Assembly (NCBI GenBank): GCA_005884985.1
Contig: VAYK01000112.1
Location: 1-24,994, forward strand
Length of the DNA stretch: 24,994 nucleotides
Source: Actinomycetota bacterium
GTDB lineage: Bacteria; Actinomycetota; Thermoleophilia; Solirubrobacterales; 70-9
Direction of reading: 5' to 3'
The position numbers and the translations under genes were made by a program. The notes under the pieces are model-generated. The model was not told the DNA's origin. It saw only the letters and a program-made list of their open reading frames with translations, and did not search any database. Positions 14,599 to 23,386 of this stretch are shown in pieces; within the stretch, counting starts at the first letter, position 1, and every line of letters starts with the position of its first letter.

Positions 14599-14620
14599 GA
14601 GCGGTGGCCGTGGCGGCCCG

Positions 14621-15427
14621 CTACAGCGCCTGCCTCCAGATCCGCTTGACGATCGGCAGCGCCAACATGCGCGGGGTGTGCTGGCCAGTGAGCGCGCCGG
14701 CCCGGTTAAGGAGGCCGGGGACGATCACCCGCTTCCCATTCTCCGCCCCATCGACGGCGGCCTTGGCGACCGCCTCGGACCCCATCCAGAAGACGTCGGG
14801 GAGCTGTTCTGAGGCCTGCTCGATCCCGGCCGCCCGAGTGAACTCCGTCTTCACGGGGCCAGGGCAGACCGCCGTCAGGGTGACGCCGGTCCCCTTGAGC
14901 TCCTGGTGGACCGCCTCGCTGAGGCTGAGCACGAACGCCTTCGTCGCCGCGTAGGTGGCGGTGCCCGGGATCGGCTGGAAGGCGGCGGTCGAAGCGACGT
15001 TGATCACCGCGCCGCGACCGCGATCCACCATCGCCGGCAGGTAGCGAGCCTGGAGGTCGAGCAAGGCTTCGCAGTTGACGCGCAGCATCGCGACGAGGCG
15101 CTCGCGGTCCGAGTCGGCCAGGCTGGCCGAGCCGCCGAAGCCGGCGTTGTTGACGAGGATCTCGACCTCGAGGCCGAGGCCGCCGATCCGCTCGGCGAGC
15201 TGCTCGCGGGCGGCCGCATCGCCAAGGTCGGCGGCGATCGCCTCGGCGCGAACGCCGTGGCGCTCGCTCAGCTCGCCGGCCAGCATGCGCAGGCGCTCTT
15301 CCCGCCTGGCGACCAGCGTGACGCCATGTCCGCGGGACGCCAGCTCTCGTGCGATCGCTTCGCCGATCCCGGCCGAGGCGCCGGTGACCAGCGCGGTTGC
15401 CGACTCCGAGGGTTCTGGGAGCGCCAC
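14621..15427 (-). CDS. Short-chain dehydrogenase/reductase
   Basis: A 268-aa classical SDR. The cofactor-binding turn is TGASAGIG (15-22), followed by VARREERL, the NNAG motif (93-96), and the catalytic S146, Y159 and K163 (YAATK). ARR after the second strand suggests a preference for NADP(H). CPGPVKTEF is the usual loop after the active site. The C-terminal 25 residues (TPRMLALPIVKRIWRQAL) form a hydrophobic/basic helix often seen in SDRs that act on lipids or associate with membranes. Related DltE-like or acyl-chain reductases are annotated in actinobacteria. The GTG start follows TAGCCT by seven bases. The alpha/beta-hydrolase-fold gene follows by 22 bp. The substrate is unknown. Confidence 0.93.
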   Translation of the reverse strand: MALPEPSESATALVTGASAGIGEAIARELASRGHGVTLVARREERLRMLAGELSERHGVRAEAIAADLGDAAAREQLAERIGGLGLEVEILVNNAGFGGSASLADSDRERLVAMLRVNCEALLDLQARYLPAMVDRGRGAVINVASTAAFQPIPGTATYAATKAFVLSLSEAVHQELKGTGVTLTAVCPGPVKTEFTRAAGIEQASEQLPDVFWMGSEAVAKAAVDGAENGKRVIVPGLLNRAGALTGQHTPRMLALPIVKRIWRQAL

Positions 15428-15434
15428 CGAGCGC

Positions 15435-15440
15435 AGGCTA
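15435..15440 (-). promoter_or_regulatory. -10 box TAGCCT, leaderless start of the SDR gene
   Basis: TAGCCT on the minus strand, seven bases (GCGCTCG), then GTG at 15427. It shares a 49-bp divergent gap with the promoter of the 90-aa gene, so the two promoters lie nearly back to back. Confidence 0.5.
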
Positions 15441-15464
15441 TCCGAGTTCCCGAGCGCCGACCAC

Positions 15465-15470
15465 TAACAT
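15465..15470 (+). promoter_or_regulatory. -10 box TAACAT, leaderless start of the 90-aa gene
   Basis: TAACAT, six bases (CGTGGG), then GTG at 15477. No ribosome binding site is present. Confidence 0.55.
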
Positions 15471-15476
15471 CGTGGG

Positions 15477-15749
15477 GTGGAAGGAAGCGAGGGCTCCAAC
15501 ATCTTCGGCGATCCCGACGAGCTCCGCGAGCGTCTAGGCGAGCTTGCCGAGCAGATGCAGGGCGCGCAGCGCGTGGCCTGGGCCGACAACGCGATCAAGC
15601 TAGCGGTCGACATGACGGTCGCCGCGATCAACCGTCTCGACCTGACCGGCGGAAGCGACGAGCAGGCGGTCCAGGTCCGCGACGCGATCCGGATCGTTTT
15701 CCCGGAGGCCGTCACCCTGGTGCGCGAGGCGCGCGAGGGGCTTTCCTAG
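15477..15749 (+). CDS. Small helical hypothetical protein (90 aa)
   Basis: GTG start six bases after TAACAT. The product is almost entirely helix-forming: DPDELRERLGELAEQMQGAQ, then WADNAIKLAVDMTVAAINRL, and QVRDAIRIVFPEAVTLVREA. It has no Cys, no signal peptide and no transmembrane segment. It looks like a small cytoplasmic helical bundle, but I recognise no family. It stands alone between divergent and same-strand promoters, and the following gene has its own -10 box. Confidence 0.75.
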   Translation: MEGSEGSNIFGDPDELRERLGELAEQMQGAQRVAWADNAIKLAVDMTVAAINRLDLTGGSDEQAVQVRDAIRIVFPEAVTLVREAREGLS

Positions 15750-15827
15750 CCGAGGGCGGCGCGAACAGCTGAATAAGCCGTCTCGGGTTCGTCACCGGGC
15801 GAGTGCCACCGGCGCGTCGTGGGCGCC

Positions 15828-15833
15828 TAGGTT
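15828..15833 (+). promoter_or_regulatory. -10 box TAGGTT, leaderless start of the pilin-like gene
   Basis: TAGGTT, six bases (CGGACG), then GTG at 15840, with no ribosome binding site. Confidence 0.55.
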
Positions 15834-15839
15834 CGGACG

Positions 15840-16487
15840 GTGCGACGCAACTCGGAACACGGTGCCGCTTCGGTTGAGCAGGCGGGACTCGTTTTGCTTG
15901 TGGCGTTGCTTTTGCTGGCGGCGATCTCGGCGTTCGCGGCCGGGCCGCCGGACAAGCAGGGCCGCGAGCTCGGCTCGGCGATCGCCCGCAAGCTCCGCTG
16001 CGCTCCGCGGCTGCCCGGGCCCTGCTGGCGCGATCCGCTGACCGAGGCATACGGCAGGCCGGTCGCCGGGTTGGTGCGCGCGCTGGCGCCTCCGCCGGGC
16101 GCGGTCAGGGGGCCTACGGGGCTGCCCCTGGTGCCCGTCGACTTCCGCTACTGCCGCCGCGAGAGCTGCGCGGTGCCGGGCGACCGCCCCGGCCTGACGA
16201 GCTCGAACCGCCGCGTGACCGCCTTCACCTCGGTGGTGGATCGCCGCCGGGCCGGCGGCCAGGTCGTGGTCACCTATTGGCTCTACCGACCCGGAGTGGG
16301 GTGGGCCCGCGCGACTCGGCGCGCGAGCTCCGCCGACGTCGCCACCCATGCCTCGACACCGCTGCTCCAGACGGCCAACCCCCGGCTCGTCCCGCTTGAG
16401 GCCCTCCCCGGCCGCAACCACTACGAATTCCCGCCCGCCGAGGAGCCGCCCTGGCGCTGGCAGGTGGAGAGCGTGTACCCCGCGTAG
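15840..16487 (+). CDS. TadE/pilin-like secreted protein
   Basis: A 215-aa protein with a type IV pilin-like N-terminus: a short basic leader ending in HG, then AASVEQAG and a hydrophobic helix (about 15-34, LVLLVALLLLAAISAF). A glycine at position 8 followed by Glu five residues later (E13) is the prepilin peptidase pattern also seen in TadE/Flp-like pseudopilins. The rest is an extracytoplasmic domain with four Cys (C54, C62, C114, C119 by count), which could form disulphides; it contains VDFRYCRRESCAVPGDRPG and ends NHYEFPPAEEPPWRWQVESVYPA. No tad or pilus assembly genes are nearby, so it is an orphan. The GTG start follows TAGGTT by six bases. It could be a minor pseudopilin or simply a membrane-anchored surface protein. 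Confidence 0.75.
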   Translation: MRRNSEHGAASVEQAGLVLLVALLLLAAISAFAAGPPDKQGRELGSAIARKLRCAPRLPGPCWRDPLTEAYGRPVAGLVRALAPPPGAVRGPTGLPLVPVDFRYCRRESCAVPGDRPGLTSSNRRVTAFTSVVDRRRAGGQVVVTYWLYRPGVGWARATRRASSADVATHASTPLLQTANPRLVPLEALPGRNHYEFPPAEEPPWRWQVESVYPA

Positions 16488-16497
16488 GTTGGACCGG

Positions 16498-16511
16498 CTG
16501 GTCGCTACCAG
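16498..16511. terminator. Small inverted repeat between convergent genes
   Basis: CTGGT-CGCT-ACCAG is a 5-bp stem with a 4-base loop across the 17-bp gap between the pilin-like gene and the DUF2804-like gene, overlapping the latter's stop. It has no T-run, so the terminator assignment is weak. Confidence 0.25.
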
Positions 16512-17419
16512 TGGGCGTCGCGGTGCTCCATGACGCCGAGGCCATGGTCCAGCTCGAGCCCGCCGGGGAGCGTGCCGGAGAAGCTGCCGAAGGGCTGGCG
16601 GTACGTGTAGCGGAGCAGCAGGCGGTTCTCCTTCCTTCGACGCTCGCACTCGCCGCTGAACTGGAGCCGGGAGTCGTCGTGGAAGGCGACCGCCTCCAGG
16701 CCCTCGAAGCTGACCGGGCCGGGCTCGAAGGGCTCGCCATCCACCCAGATCGCCCGCTCCGAGCGCTCCGGCGGGTCGTTGATGCCGCTGACCAGGTTCC
16801 AGCCGATCGAGCGCCCGTCCCGGGTGCGGCCGACGCCCGCGGACCAGCTCCACACCGTGTGGTGCGCGTGGTAGCCGGCAGACTCATCCTCCACCCCCCG
16901 TGCCTCGACCCGCCAACGGCGTTCGCCGACCCGGACGTCGCACTCCACCGGCACATCGGCCCGCTTGCGGGTCCATACGTACTCGCCCTCGCCATTGGGA
17001 CAGACGGACTCCACCCAGCGGCCCGCGCCGAGCCGGAGGAAGGCCCGCACGTCGCCCGCCTTCGCCTGACGGCCCTCGATTCGCACCAGCGAGCCTTCGT
17101 CGGGGGCATAGTTGACGATGCCCTCCTCGCCGTTTCGCTTCTCCGTCCAGGCCTCGCCCCGAGCGCCGGGGAGCCGCAGCCGCGTGTGCTCCCAGATCTG
17201 GCGGCCCTCCCGGTCCCAGATCGCCCAAAAGGTCTGTCCGAGCTTTCCCACCTGCACGCGCGCGGCGCATAGCAGCAGCTCGTCGCAGTACGCGCCCACG
17301 TAGCGCCAGCGCTTGCGCCACCGGCCGCCGCGACGCAGCGGCATCTCGTCCGGGGGCAGCGGCAGATCGGGGCGGCCCGGGCCGGGACCGCGCCACGGAA
17401 GGGACGGCGTCGCCTCCAT
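16505..17419 (-). CDS. DUF2804-like protein
   Basis: A 304-aa protein whose C-terminal block (RYTYRQPFGSFSGTLPGG, then GLGVMEHRDAHW) and internal YHAHHTVWSWSAGVG and GWNLVSGINDPPERSERAIW match what I recall of the DUF2804 family. That family is beta-rich and sometimes noted beside lipid genes, and has no established function. No signal peptide or membrane helix is seen. The ATG at 17419 lies three bases after the stop of the biotin carboxylase gene, so it is very likely in the same operon. That gives a loose link to acyl-CoA metabolism, which is inference only. Confidence 0.75.
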   Translation of the reverse strand: MEATPSLPWRGPGPGRPDLPLPPDEMPLRRGGRWRKRWRYVGAYCDELLLCAARVQVGKLGQTFWAIWDREGRQIWEHTRLRLPGARGEAWTEKRNGEEGIVNYAPDEGSLVRIEGRQAKAGDVRAFLRLGAGRWVESVCPNGEGEYVWTRKRADVPVECDVRVGERRWRVEARGVEDESAGYHAHHTVWSWSAGVGRTRDGRSIGWNLVSGINDPPERSERAIWVDGEPFEPGPVSFEGLEAVAFHDDSRLQFSGECERRRKENRLLLRYTYRQPFGSFSGTLPGGLELDHGLGVMEHRDAHW

Positions 17420-17422
17420 TCG

Positions 17423-19192
17423 CTATTCGATCTTCGCGATCACGTCGCCCGCCGCCACCGAGCCTCCCTCGGCGACGCTGAGCTCCGTCACCTTGCCGGC
17501 GCGGTGGGCGGTGATCTCGTTCTCCATCTTCATCGCCTCGACCACACAGATCAGCGCCCCGTCCTGCACCTCGTCGCCCTTCTGCACCGCGACATTCAGG
17601 ACGGTGCCCTGGATCGGGGAGACGAGCGTCTCGCTGGCACCGTTTCCAGCGCCCGCAGTGGCGGCGCGCTCGCGGCGTGGCGGTCGGCGCAGCCCGGCGG
17701 CGGAGCCCGGGTTCGCGTTCGCGCCCGCGGTGCCGATCACCTTGACGCTATGGAGGCGCCCGTCGACTTCGACCCGGTAGGTTCGCTCGGTCAGCGGGCC
17801 GTCTGCCTCCTCGCCGTCTGCCGGCTTCGTGGGCTCCTTCGGGGTAAGCGACTTGAGCCATTTCTTGTCGCCCACAAGGTCGCGGCAGGTCTCCGCGTTT
17901 CGCCACTGGTCGGTGGCGAGGATCGCCCTGTGGAACGGGACCAGGGTCACGAGGCCGCCGATCTCGTACTCGCCCAGGGCCCGCAGCATCCGGGCCGTCG
18001 CGCGCTCGCGGTCCGTGTCCCAGGCGATCAGCTTGGCGATCAGCGGGTCATAGAGCGGGGTCACGTCCGAGCCGGCAACGACGCCCGAGTCGACCCGCAC
18101 GCCGGGCCCTGCCGGCTCGCGATACGAGGTGATCTCTCCCGGCGCGGGGGCGAAGTTCTTGTGCGCGGCCTCCGCGTTGATCCGGCACTCGATCGCGTGC
18201 CCGCGAAACTCCACGTCCTCCTGCCTCACGGAGAGCTCCTCCCCGGCCGCGATCAGCAGCTGCTCGCGGACGATGTCGATTCCGGCGACCATCTCGGTGA
18301 CACAGTGCTCGACCTGGACCCGGGTGTTCATCTCGAGGAAGAAGTAGTCGTCGCCCGTCTGCAGGCCCTCGACCGTCCCCGCTGAGCGGTAGGAGACCGC
18401 GGCGGCGGCGTCCGTGGCGATCCTGCCGATCCGCTCCCGCATCTCATCGTCGACGTGCGGCGCCGGCGACTCTTCGATCAGCTTCTGGTGACGGCGCTGA
18501 ATCGAGCAGTCGCGCTCACCGAGGTGGACCACGTTGCCGTGCGAGTCGGCGAGCACCTGGACCTCGACGTGGCGGGGGTCATCCAGGTAGCGCTCCAGAT
18601 ACACGGTGGGGTCGGAGAAGAACTTCTCGCCCTCGCGCGAGGCCCCAGTAAACGCGTCCTCGAGCTCCTCCTCAGTGGCGGCAACCCGGAAGCCCTTGCC
18701 GCCGCCCCCGCCGGCGGCCTTGCAGGCGACCGGGTAGCCAATCTTCTTGGCCTCTTTTTTGGCGTCGGCGACACTCTCGACCGGCGACGTCGTCCCCGGG
18801 ACGATCGGGACGCCGGCCTCCGCCATCAGCTCGCGGGCGCGGGTCTTCGATCCCATCGCCTCGATCGCGCTTGCCGGCGGCCCGATGAACGTCACTCCGG
18901 CGTCCTCGCAAGCCGCCGCGAACCCGGCGTTCTCGGCCAAGAACCCGTACCCGGGGTGGATCGCCTCGGCACCCGCCCCGTTCGCCGTCTCCAGCAGCTT
19001 GTCGACGCTCAGGTAACTCTCCGCCGGGACCGGCGGCCCGAGCAGGTGGGCCTCATCGGCCTCGCCCACGTGCGGCGCGTCTCGGTCGGCCTCCGAGTAG
19101 ACGCCAACCGACACGATCCCCATCTCCTTCAGGGTCCGCATGACCCGGATCGCGATCTCGCCCCGGTTGGCGACCAGGACCTTCTCGAACAT
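17423..19192 (-). CDS. Biotin carboxylase-BCCP fusion (acyl-CoA carboxylase alpha subunit)
   Basis: A 589-aa alpha subunit of an acetyl-/propionyl-CoA carboxylase. Biotin carboxylase occupies about 1-450: VLVANRGEIAIRVMRTL, AIHPGYGFLAENAGFA, the ATP-grasp glycine loop AGGGGGKGFRVA, HVEVQVLADSHGNVVHLGER, the catalytic FLEMNTRVQVEHCVTEM, and GHAIECRINAE. A Pro/Ala/Gly linker leads to a biotinyl domain (about 515-589) with VVEAMKMENE, biotin on K555. This two-domain layout is the actinobacterial acyl-CoA carboxylase alpha type. It needs a separate carboxyltransferase beta subunit, which is not in the window. The enzyme carboxylates biotin with bicarbonate and ATP for malonyl- or methylmalonyl-CoA formation. 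The ATG follows TAGACT by eight bases with no ribosome binding site. A DUF2804-like gene follows after 3 bp. Confidence 0.96.
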   Translation of the reverse strand: MFEKVLVANRGEIAIRVMRTLKEMGIVSVGVYSEADRDAPHVGEADEAHLLGPPVPAESYLSVDKLLETANGAGAEAIHPGYGFLAENAGFAAACEDAGVTFIGPPASAIEAMGSKTRARELMAEAGVPIVPGTTSPVESVADAKKEAKKIGYPVACKAAGGGGGKGFRVAATEEELEDAFTGASREGEKFFSDPTVYLERYLDDPRHVEVQVLADSHGNVVHLGERDCSIQRRHQKLIEESPAPHVDDEMRERIGRIATDAAAAVSYRSAGTVEGLQTGDDYFFLEMNTRVQVEHCVTEMVAGIDIVREQLLIAAGEELSVRQEDVEFRGHAIECRINAEAAHKNFAPAPGEITSYREPAGPGVRVDSGVVAGSDVTPLYDPLIAKLIAWDTDRERATARMLRALGEYEIGGLVTLVPFHRAILATDQWRNAETCRDLVGDKKWLKSLTPKEPTKPADGEEADGPLTERTYRVEVDGRLHSVKVIGTAGANANPGSAAGLRRPPRRERAATAGAGNGASETLVSPIQGTVLNVAVQKGDEVQDGALICVVEAMKMENEITAHRAGKVTELSVAEGGSVAAGDVIAKIE

Positions 19193-19200
19193 GGCGAGGC

Positions 19201-19206
19201 AGTCTA
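19201..19206 (-). promoter_or_regulatory. -10 box TAGACT, leaderless start of the biotin carboxylase gene
   Basis: TAGACT on the minus strand, eight bases (GCCTCGCC), then ATG at 19192. No ribosome binding site is present. Confidence 0.5.
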
Positions 19207-19276
19207 GTTAGGGGTTGTCTCAGAACTCCCGAGTGTGCGGCTGGCGAGCGACGGATCAAGCGCGGCAAGGCCTCTC

Positions 19277-20584
<1,308 letters not shown>

Positions 20585-20593
20585 GACGCCACG

Positions 20594-20599
20594 ATTATG
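20594..20599 (-). promoter_or_regulatory. -10 box CATAAT upstream of purA
   Basis: CATAAT on the minus strand (five of six bases match TATAAT) ends nine bases before the purA ATG. Transcription from it would give a leader of only two or three bases. No ribosome binding site is visible. Confidence 0.4.
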
Positions 20600-20647
20600 A
20601 GCTACCGGCCCCCCGGCTCAGCCGTTCGGTGCCGGTCCCCGGCAGCG

Positions 20648-20968
20648 TCAGGCGCGGGTGGGCTCGAGCATCTCGGCGAGAGCGCGGCTCACGCCGACCT
20701 CGCCGATCGTCGCCTCGACCCGCTCGACGGCGATTCCCTCGAGCTCGGTGGCGACGAAATCGGCCGCCAGCTCGACGGAGCGTTCCGCCGCCTCGCGGTC
20801 GTGGCAGGTGGTGATCGTGAGGAGGATGCCGTAGCCGCAGTCCAGTAGCTCATAGGCGACGAAGCCCGGCATCGCCTCGACGCGGGGGGCGAACGTCCCG
20901 TCGACTCGGCGGATCAGCTCGTCCATCTCCTCGGGGTCGACCTTGTACTTGCGCACGCTGGTGTGCAT
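20648..20968 (-). CDS. ABM-like (antibiotic biosynthesis monooxygenase fold) small protein
   Basis: A 106-aa ferredoxin-like alpha+beta protein: VRKYKVDPEEMDELIRRV, then APRVEAMPGFVAYELLDCG, GILLTITTCHDREAAERS, and AADFVATELEGI. This is the pattern of ABM/EthD-like dimeric domains, which are often of unknown substrate. The name does not imply antibiotic synthesis here. The ATG has a good GGAGGG ribosome binding site. It lies between the helicase loader and purA, 66 bp after the former. Confidence 0.75.
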   Translation of the reverse strand: MHTSVRKYKVDPEEMDELIRRVDGTFAPRVEAMPGFVAYELLDCGYGILLTITTCHDREAAERSVELAADFVATELEGIAVERVEATIGEVGVSRALAEMLEPTRA

Positions 20969-20986
20969 GGACCCTCCAATTGTGAG

Positions 20987-21001
20987 CGGCAGTACCTGCC
21001 G
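20987..21001. terminator. Stem-loop after the helicase loader gene
   Basis: CGGCAG-TAC-CTGCCG is a perfect 6-bp stem with a 3-base loop, 34 bp past the loader stop on the minus strand and just ahead of the ABM-like ribosome binding site. There is no U-tract, so it may be a weak terminator, a leader hairpin, or a protein site. Confidence 0.35.
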
Positions 21002-21034
21002 GCCACCCTACCGTTCTTGCGGGCTCCGTACGGC

Positions 21035-21778
21035 CTAGTACGCGGGCGCCCGGGGATACCGCAGATCGTCCCCATCGATGGTCAGCGGCGGCCCGCAGAT
21101 CTCAATCAGCCGAGAGACGGTGCGCTCTCCGATCTGCTCCTCGAGCGCCGGCTGCTCGAGGTTCGTGGTCACCACCATCGAACGCTCCATTTCGTATCGC
21201 TCGTTGACGACCGCGTAGAGCTGCTCCAACACCCAATCGGAGCGCTTCTCCACTCCCAGATCGTCGACATGCAAGAGGTCGACCGAGATCAGACGATCGA
21301 AGAACTGCGTGTAGGAGTCGCCCCCGAGGTCCTTCTCATAGGTCGCACGAATACGCGCCAATAGCTTGGGCAATGAGTAGATCGCCACCGTTCGCCCCGC
21401 CTCGATGGCTGTCTTCGAGACCAGCATGGCCAGGGCGGTCTTGCCCGCGCCCACTCCCCCGGCCAGCCAGAGGCCCTGTCCCTTGTCGAGGCGAGGCTCA
21501 ATCTCTTCGAGGAAGTCGCCTACGACCTTGAGAACAACCGGACTGACGCCGTCATTGCGCGCAATCTCGAGGCTCACGTCGCGGTATCTACGCGGGATGA
21601 CGGATCGGACACCGCGGGCGCGTCGGCGCGCCATACGGCGCTCCCGGCACTCGCACGGGCGGGCCACGTCCTCGGGACCGAGGATCCAGCCCGACCCGTC
21701 GCAGGCGCCGAGCGGGCAGACCGCCTGCGCGCGCTCGTCAGCGCTCGCCAGGCGGACCGGTCTGGCCGCCGAGCTCAC
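21035..21778 (-). CDS. DnaC/DnaI-type helicase loader ATPase
   Basis: A 247-aa AAA+ ATPase of the DnaC/DnaI/IstB group. The N-terminus has a zinc-binding-like cysteine set (C21-x4-C26 and C42-x-C44, CPLGAC...CEC) as seen in many Firmicute-type DnaI/DnaC proteins. The ATPase core has Walker A GGVGAGKT (107-114), Walker B LLHVDDLG (168-175), a sensor asparagine in VVTTNL (N206), and arginines in ERTVSRL. The GTG start at 21778 overlaps the dnaB stop (GTGA). The frame remains open upstream to 22309, but that part lies inside dnaB and reads as shadow sequence. Coupling to dnaB supports a role in loading the replicative helicase rather than transposition. Most well-studied actinobacteria rely on DciA instead, so a DnaC-type loader is a lineage clue. 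Confidence 0.9.
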   Translation of the reverse strand: MSSAARPVRLASADERAQAVCPLGACDGSGWILGPEDVARPCECRERRMARRRARGVRSVIPRRYRDVSLEIARNDGVSPVVLKVVGDFLEEIEPRLDKGQGLWLAGGVGAGKTALAMLVSKTAIEAGRTVAIYSLPKLLARIRATYEKDLGGDSYTQFFDRLISVDLLHVDDLGVEKRSDWVLEQLYAVVNERYEMERSMVVTTNLEQPALEEQIGERTVSRLIEICGPPLTIDGDDLRYPRAPAY

Positions 21779-23175
21779 GCCTCCTCGGCCAGGTCGATGA
21801 GCGGCGGCCCCTCGCCCGCTCTCTGCTCGACCGGCCGCTCGCTGCCGCCGGCCCTGTCCACGAACCGCGGGTATTGCTCCAGGAAGACCACCGGCACGTC
21901 TCCGGTGGGCCCGTTGCGGTGCTTGGCGATGATCAGGTTGGCCTCGCTTGGATCGGCGTCCTCGTCGTACTTCGAGGCGCGGTAGATGAACCCGACCACG
22001 TCCGCGTTCTGCTCGATCTCGCCACTCTCCCTCAGATCGGAGAGAATCGGCCGCTTGTCGGGTCGCAGCTCGGGCGCCCGCGAGAGCTGCGAGACGCCGA
22101 TCACGGGCAGGCTGAGCTCGCGGGCGAGGATCTTCAGGCCGCGGCTGATCTGGCCGACCTGCTCGACGCGGTTGACCCGCGGGTCCTCCGCCCGCATCAG
22201 CTGCATGTAGTCGACGATCACCAGCCCGAGACCCCCCTGGCTGGCAGTGAGGCGGCGGGCCTTGGCCCGTAGCTCCAGCATGCTGAGATCGGAGGAGTCG
22301 TCCAGCCACAGCGGCGCCTTCTCGAGCTCATTGCAGGCACGCACGACTCGCGGCCAGTCGCGCGCCGCGACCTTGCCCTTGCGCAGGCGGTCGCTCGGGA
22401 TCCGAGAGCGGCAGCCGATGAACCGGTGGGCCAGCTCTGACTCAGACATCTCGAGCGAGAAAAAGGCAACCGGCAATCCGGCCTTCGTCGCCACGTTCTC
22501 GGCGATGTTGCAGACCAGCGCCGACTTTCCGAGCGAGGGCCGGGCGGCGATCACGATCAGGTTCCCGGGTTGGAATCCCCCGAGCAGCTCGTCGAGGTCG
22601 CGGAACCCTGAGGGCGTCCCCGTGACCTCTCGGTCGCCCTTGGCCAGCGCCTCGAGGCGATCGATCTCCTCCGCCAGGACCTCGGCGACGAGCCGAAAGT
22701 CGCTCGCACGCTCCTCGTGGGCGACCTTGAACAGATCGCTCTCGGCCCGCTCCACGAGCTCCGCCGGCTCGCCCTCTCGCTCGTGAACCGACTTCTGAAT
22801 CCGCTGCGAGGCCTCGAGCAGGCGCCGCAGCAGCGAGTTCTGCTTGACGATCTGCGCGTAGTGGCGGGCGTTGCCCGGAGCCGGCACCGTGGAGGCGAGC
22901 TCCGATACGGCGTCCTTCCCCCCCGCCTCAGCGAGCTCCCCCTGCTGGGTCAGGTACTCCGCGACCGTGAGCGCGTCGACCGGCTCGCTGCGCTCGTACA
23001 GGCCCTTCACGGCCCGAAAGACGATCCGGTGGCGCTCGCGATAGAAGTCCTCGTCGCGAAGGCGGATGTCGAGGATCACCGGAGCGATCGCGCCCTCGGA
23101 GACCATCATCGCTCCGAGCACCGAGGCCTCGGCCTCGAGATTCTGGGGCGGGACGTATGTCTGTATCTGGGCCAT
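21775..23175 (-). CDS. dnaB: Replicative DNA helicase
   Basis: A 466-aa hexameric 5'-3' helicase. The N-terminal DnaB domain (about 5-110) starts PPQNLEAEASVLGAMM; the linker helix follows, then the RecA-like motor with TGTPSGFRDLDELLGGFQPG, Walker A ARPSLGKS (211-218), FFSLEMS, Walker B region VIVDYMQLM (319-327), GVSQLSR, SDLRESGEIEQNADVV and the arginine-finger segment KHRNGPTGD. There is no intein and the length is normal. The ATG at 23175 was chosen because MAQIQTYVPPQN is the usual start; the frame is open to 23283 but that stretch is low-complexity leader sequence. The stop overlaps the helicase loader start (GTGA). It belongs to the rpsF-ssb-rpsR-rplI-dnaB cluster, although a 211-bp gap separates it from rplI. 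Confidence 0.97.
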   Translation of the reverse strand: MAQIQTYVPPQNLEAEASVLGAMMVSEGAIAPVILDIRLRDEDFYRERHRIVFRAVKGLYERSEPVDALTVAEYLTQQGELAEAGGKDAVSELASTVPAPGNARHYAQIVKQNSLLRRLLEASQRIQKSVHEREGEPAELVERAESDLFKVAHEERASDFRLVAEVLAEEIDRLEALAKGDREVTGTPSGFRDLDELLGGFQPGNLIVIAARPSLGKSALVCNIAENVATKAGLPVAFFSLEMSESELAHRFIGCRSRIPSDRLRKGKVAARDWPRVVRACNELEKAPLWLDDSSDLSMLELRAKARRLTASQGGLGLVIVDYMQLMRAEDPRVNRVEQVGQISRGLKILARELSLPVIGVSQLSRAPELRPDKRPILSDLRESGEIEQNADVVGFIYRASKYDEDADPSEANLIIAKHRNGPTGDVPVVFLEQYPRFVDRAGGSERPVEQRAGEGPPLIDLAEEA

Positions 23176-23197
23176 CTGCTCGCGGTTGGGGTCCCCG

Positions 23198-23366
23198 GGG
23201 TGACCCGGCGCGCCGTTCACCCTCCCTGTCGGGGAGAACCCCATGGGCCGAGGATGCGCCCCGCCCCGGACGGATGCCAGCAAATCACAGGCGCCGGCTC
23301 TGCGCCGGTTGCGTTCCCGCGATTTCCGGGAAGGAGCTGGCTGGGGCTACGGACGAAGTCCGGTAG
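23198..23366. promoter_or_regulatory. Structured 211-bp rplI-dnaB gap with four inverted repeats
   Basis: The gap 23176-23386 holds no gene. Counting from the rplI side on the minus strand it contains CTACGGAC-GAA-GTCC-G-GTAG (23347-23366, one bulge), TTCCCG-N7-CGGGAA (23314-23332), CCGGC-TCTGC-GCCGG (23294-23308), and a longer imperfect hairpin GGGTGA...TCACCC around CGGCGCGCCG (23198-23222), which ends 23 bases before the dnaB ATG. The first may terminate or slow rplI transcription, and the last may lie in the dnaB leader. No clear -10 box or known riboswitch was recognised. Confidence 0.35.
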
Positions 23367-23386
23367 TTGCGACTTGCTGCTCAGGC

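Noticed and set aside
21779..22309. The upstream extension of the helicase-loader frame into dnaB.
   Set aside because: The extension lies fully inside dnaB and is Arg/Gly/Ala-rich shadow sequence. The GTG at 21778 with a GTGA overlap is the better start.
23347..23366. A hairpin containing GGAC-GAA-GTCC that briefly suggested a tRNA T-arm.
   Set aside because: No GTTCRANYC loop, acceptor stem or anticodon arm around it.
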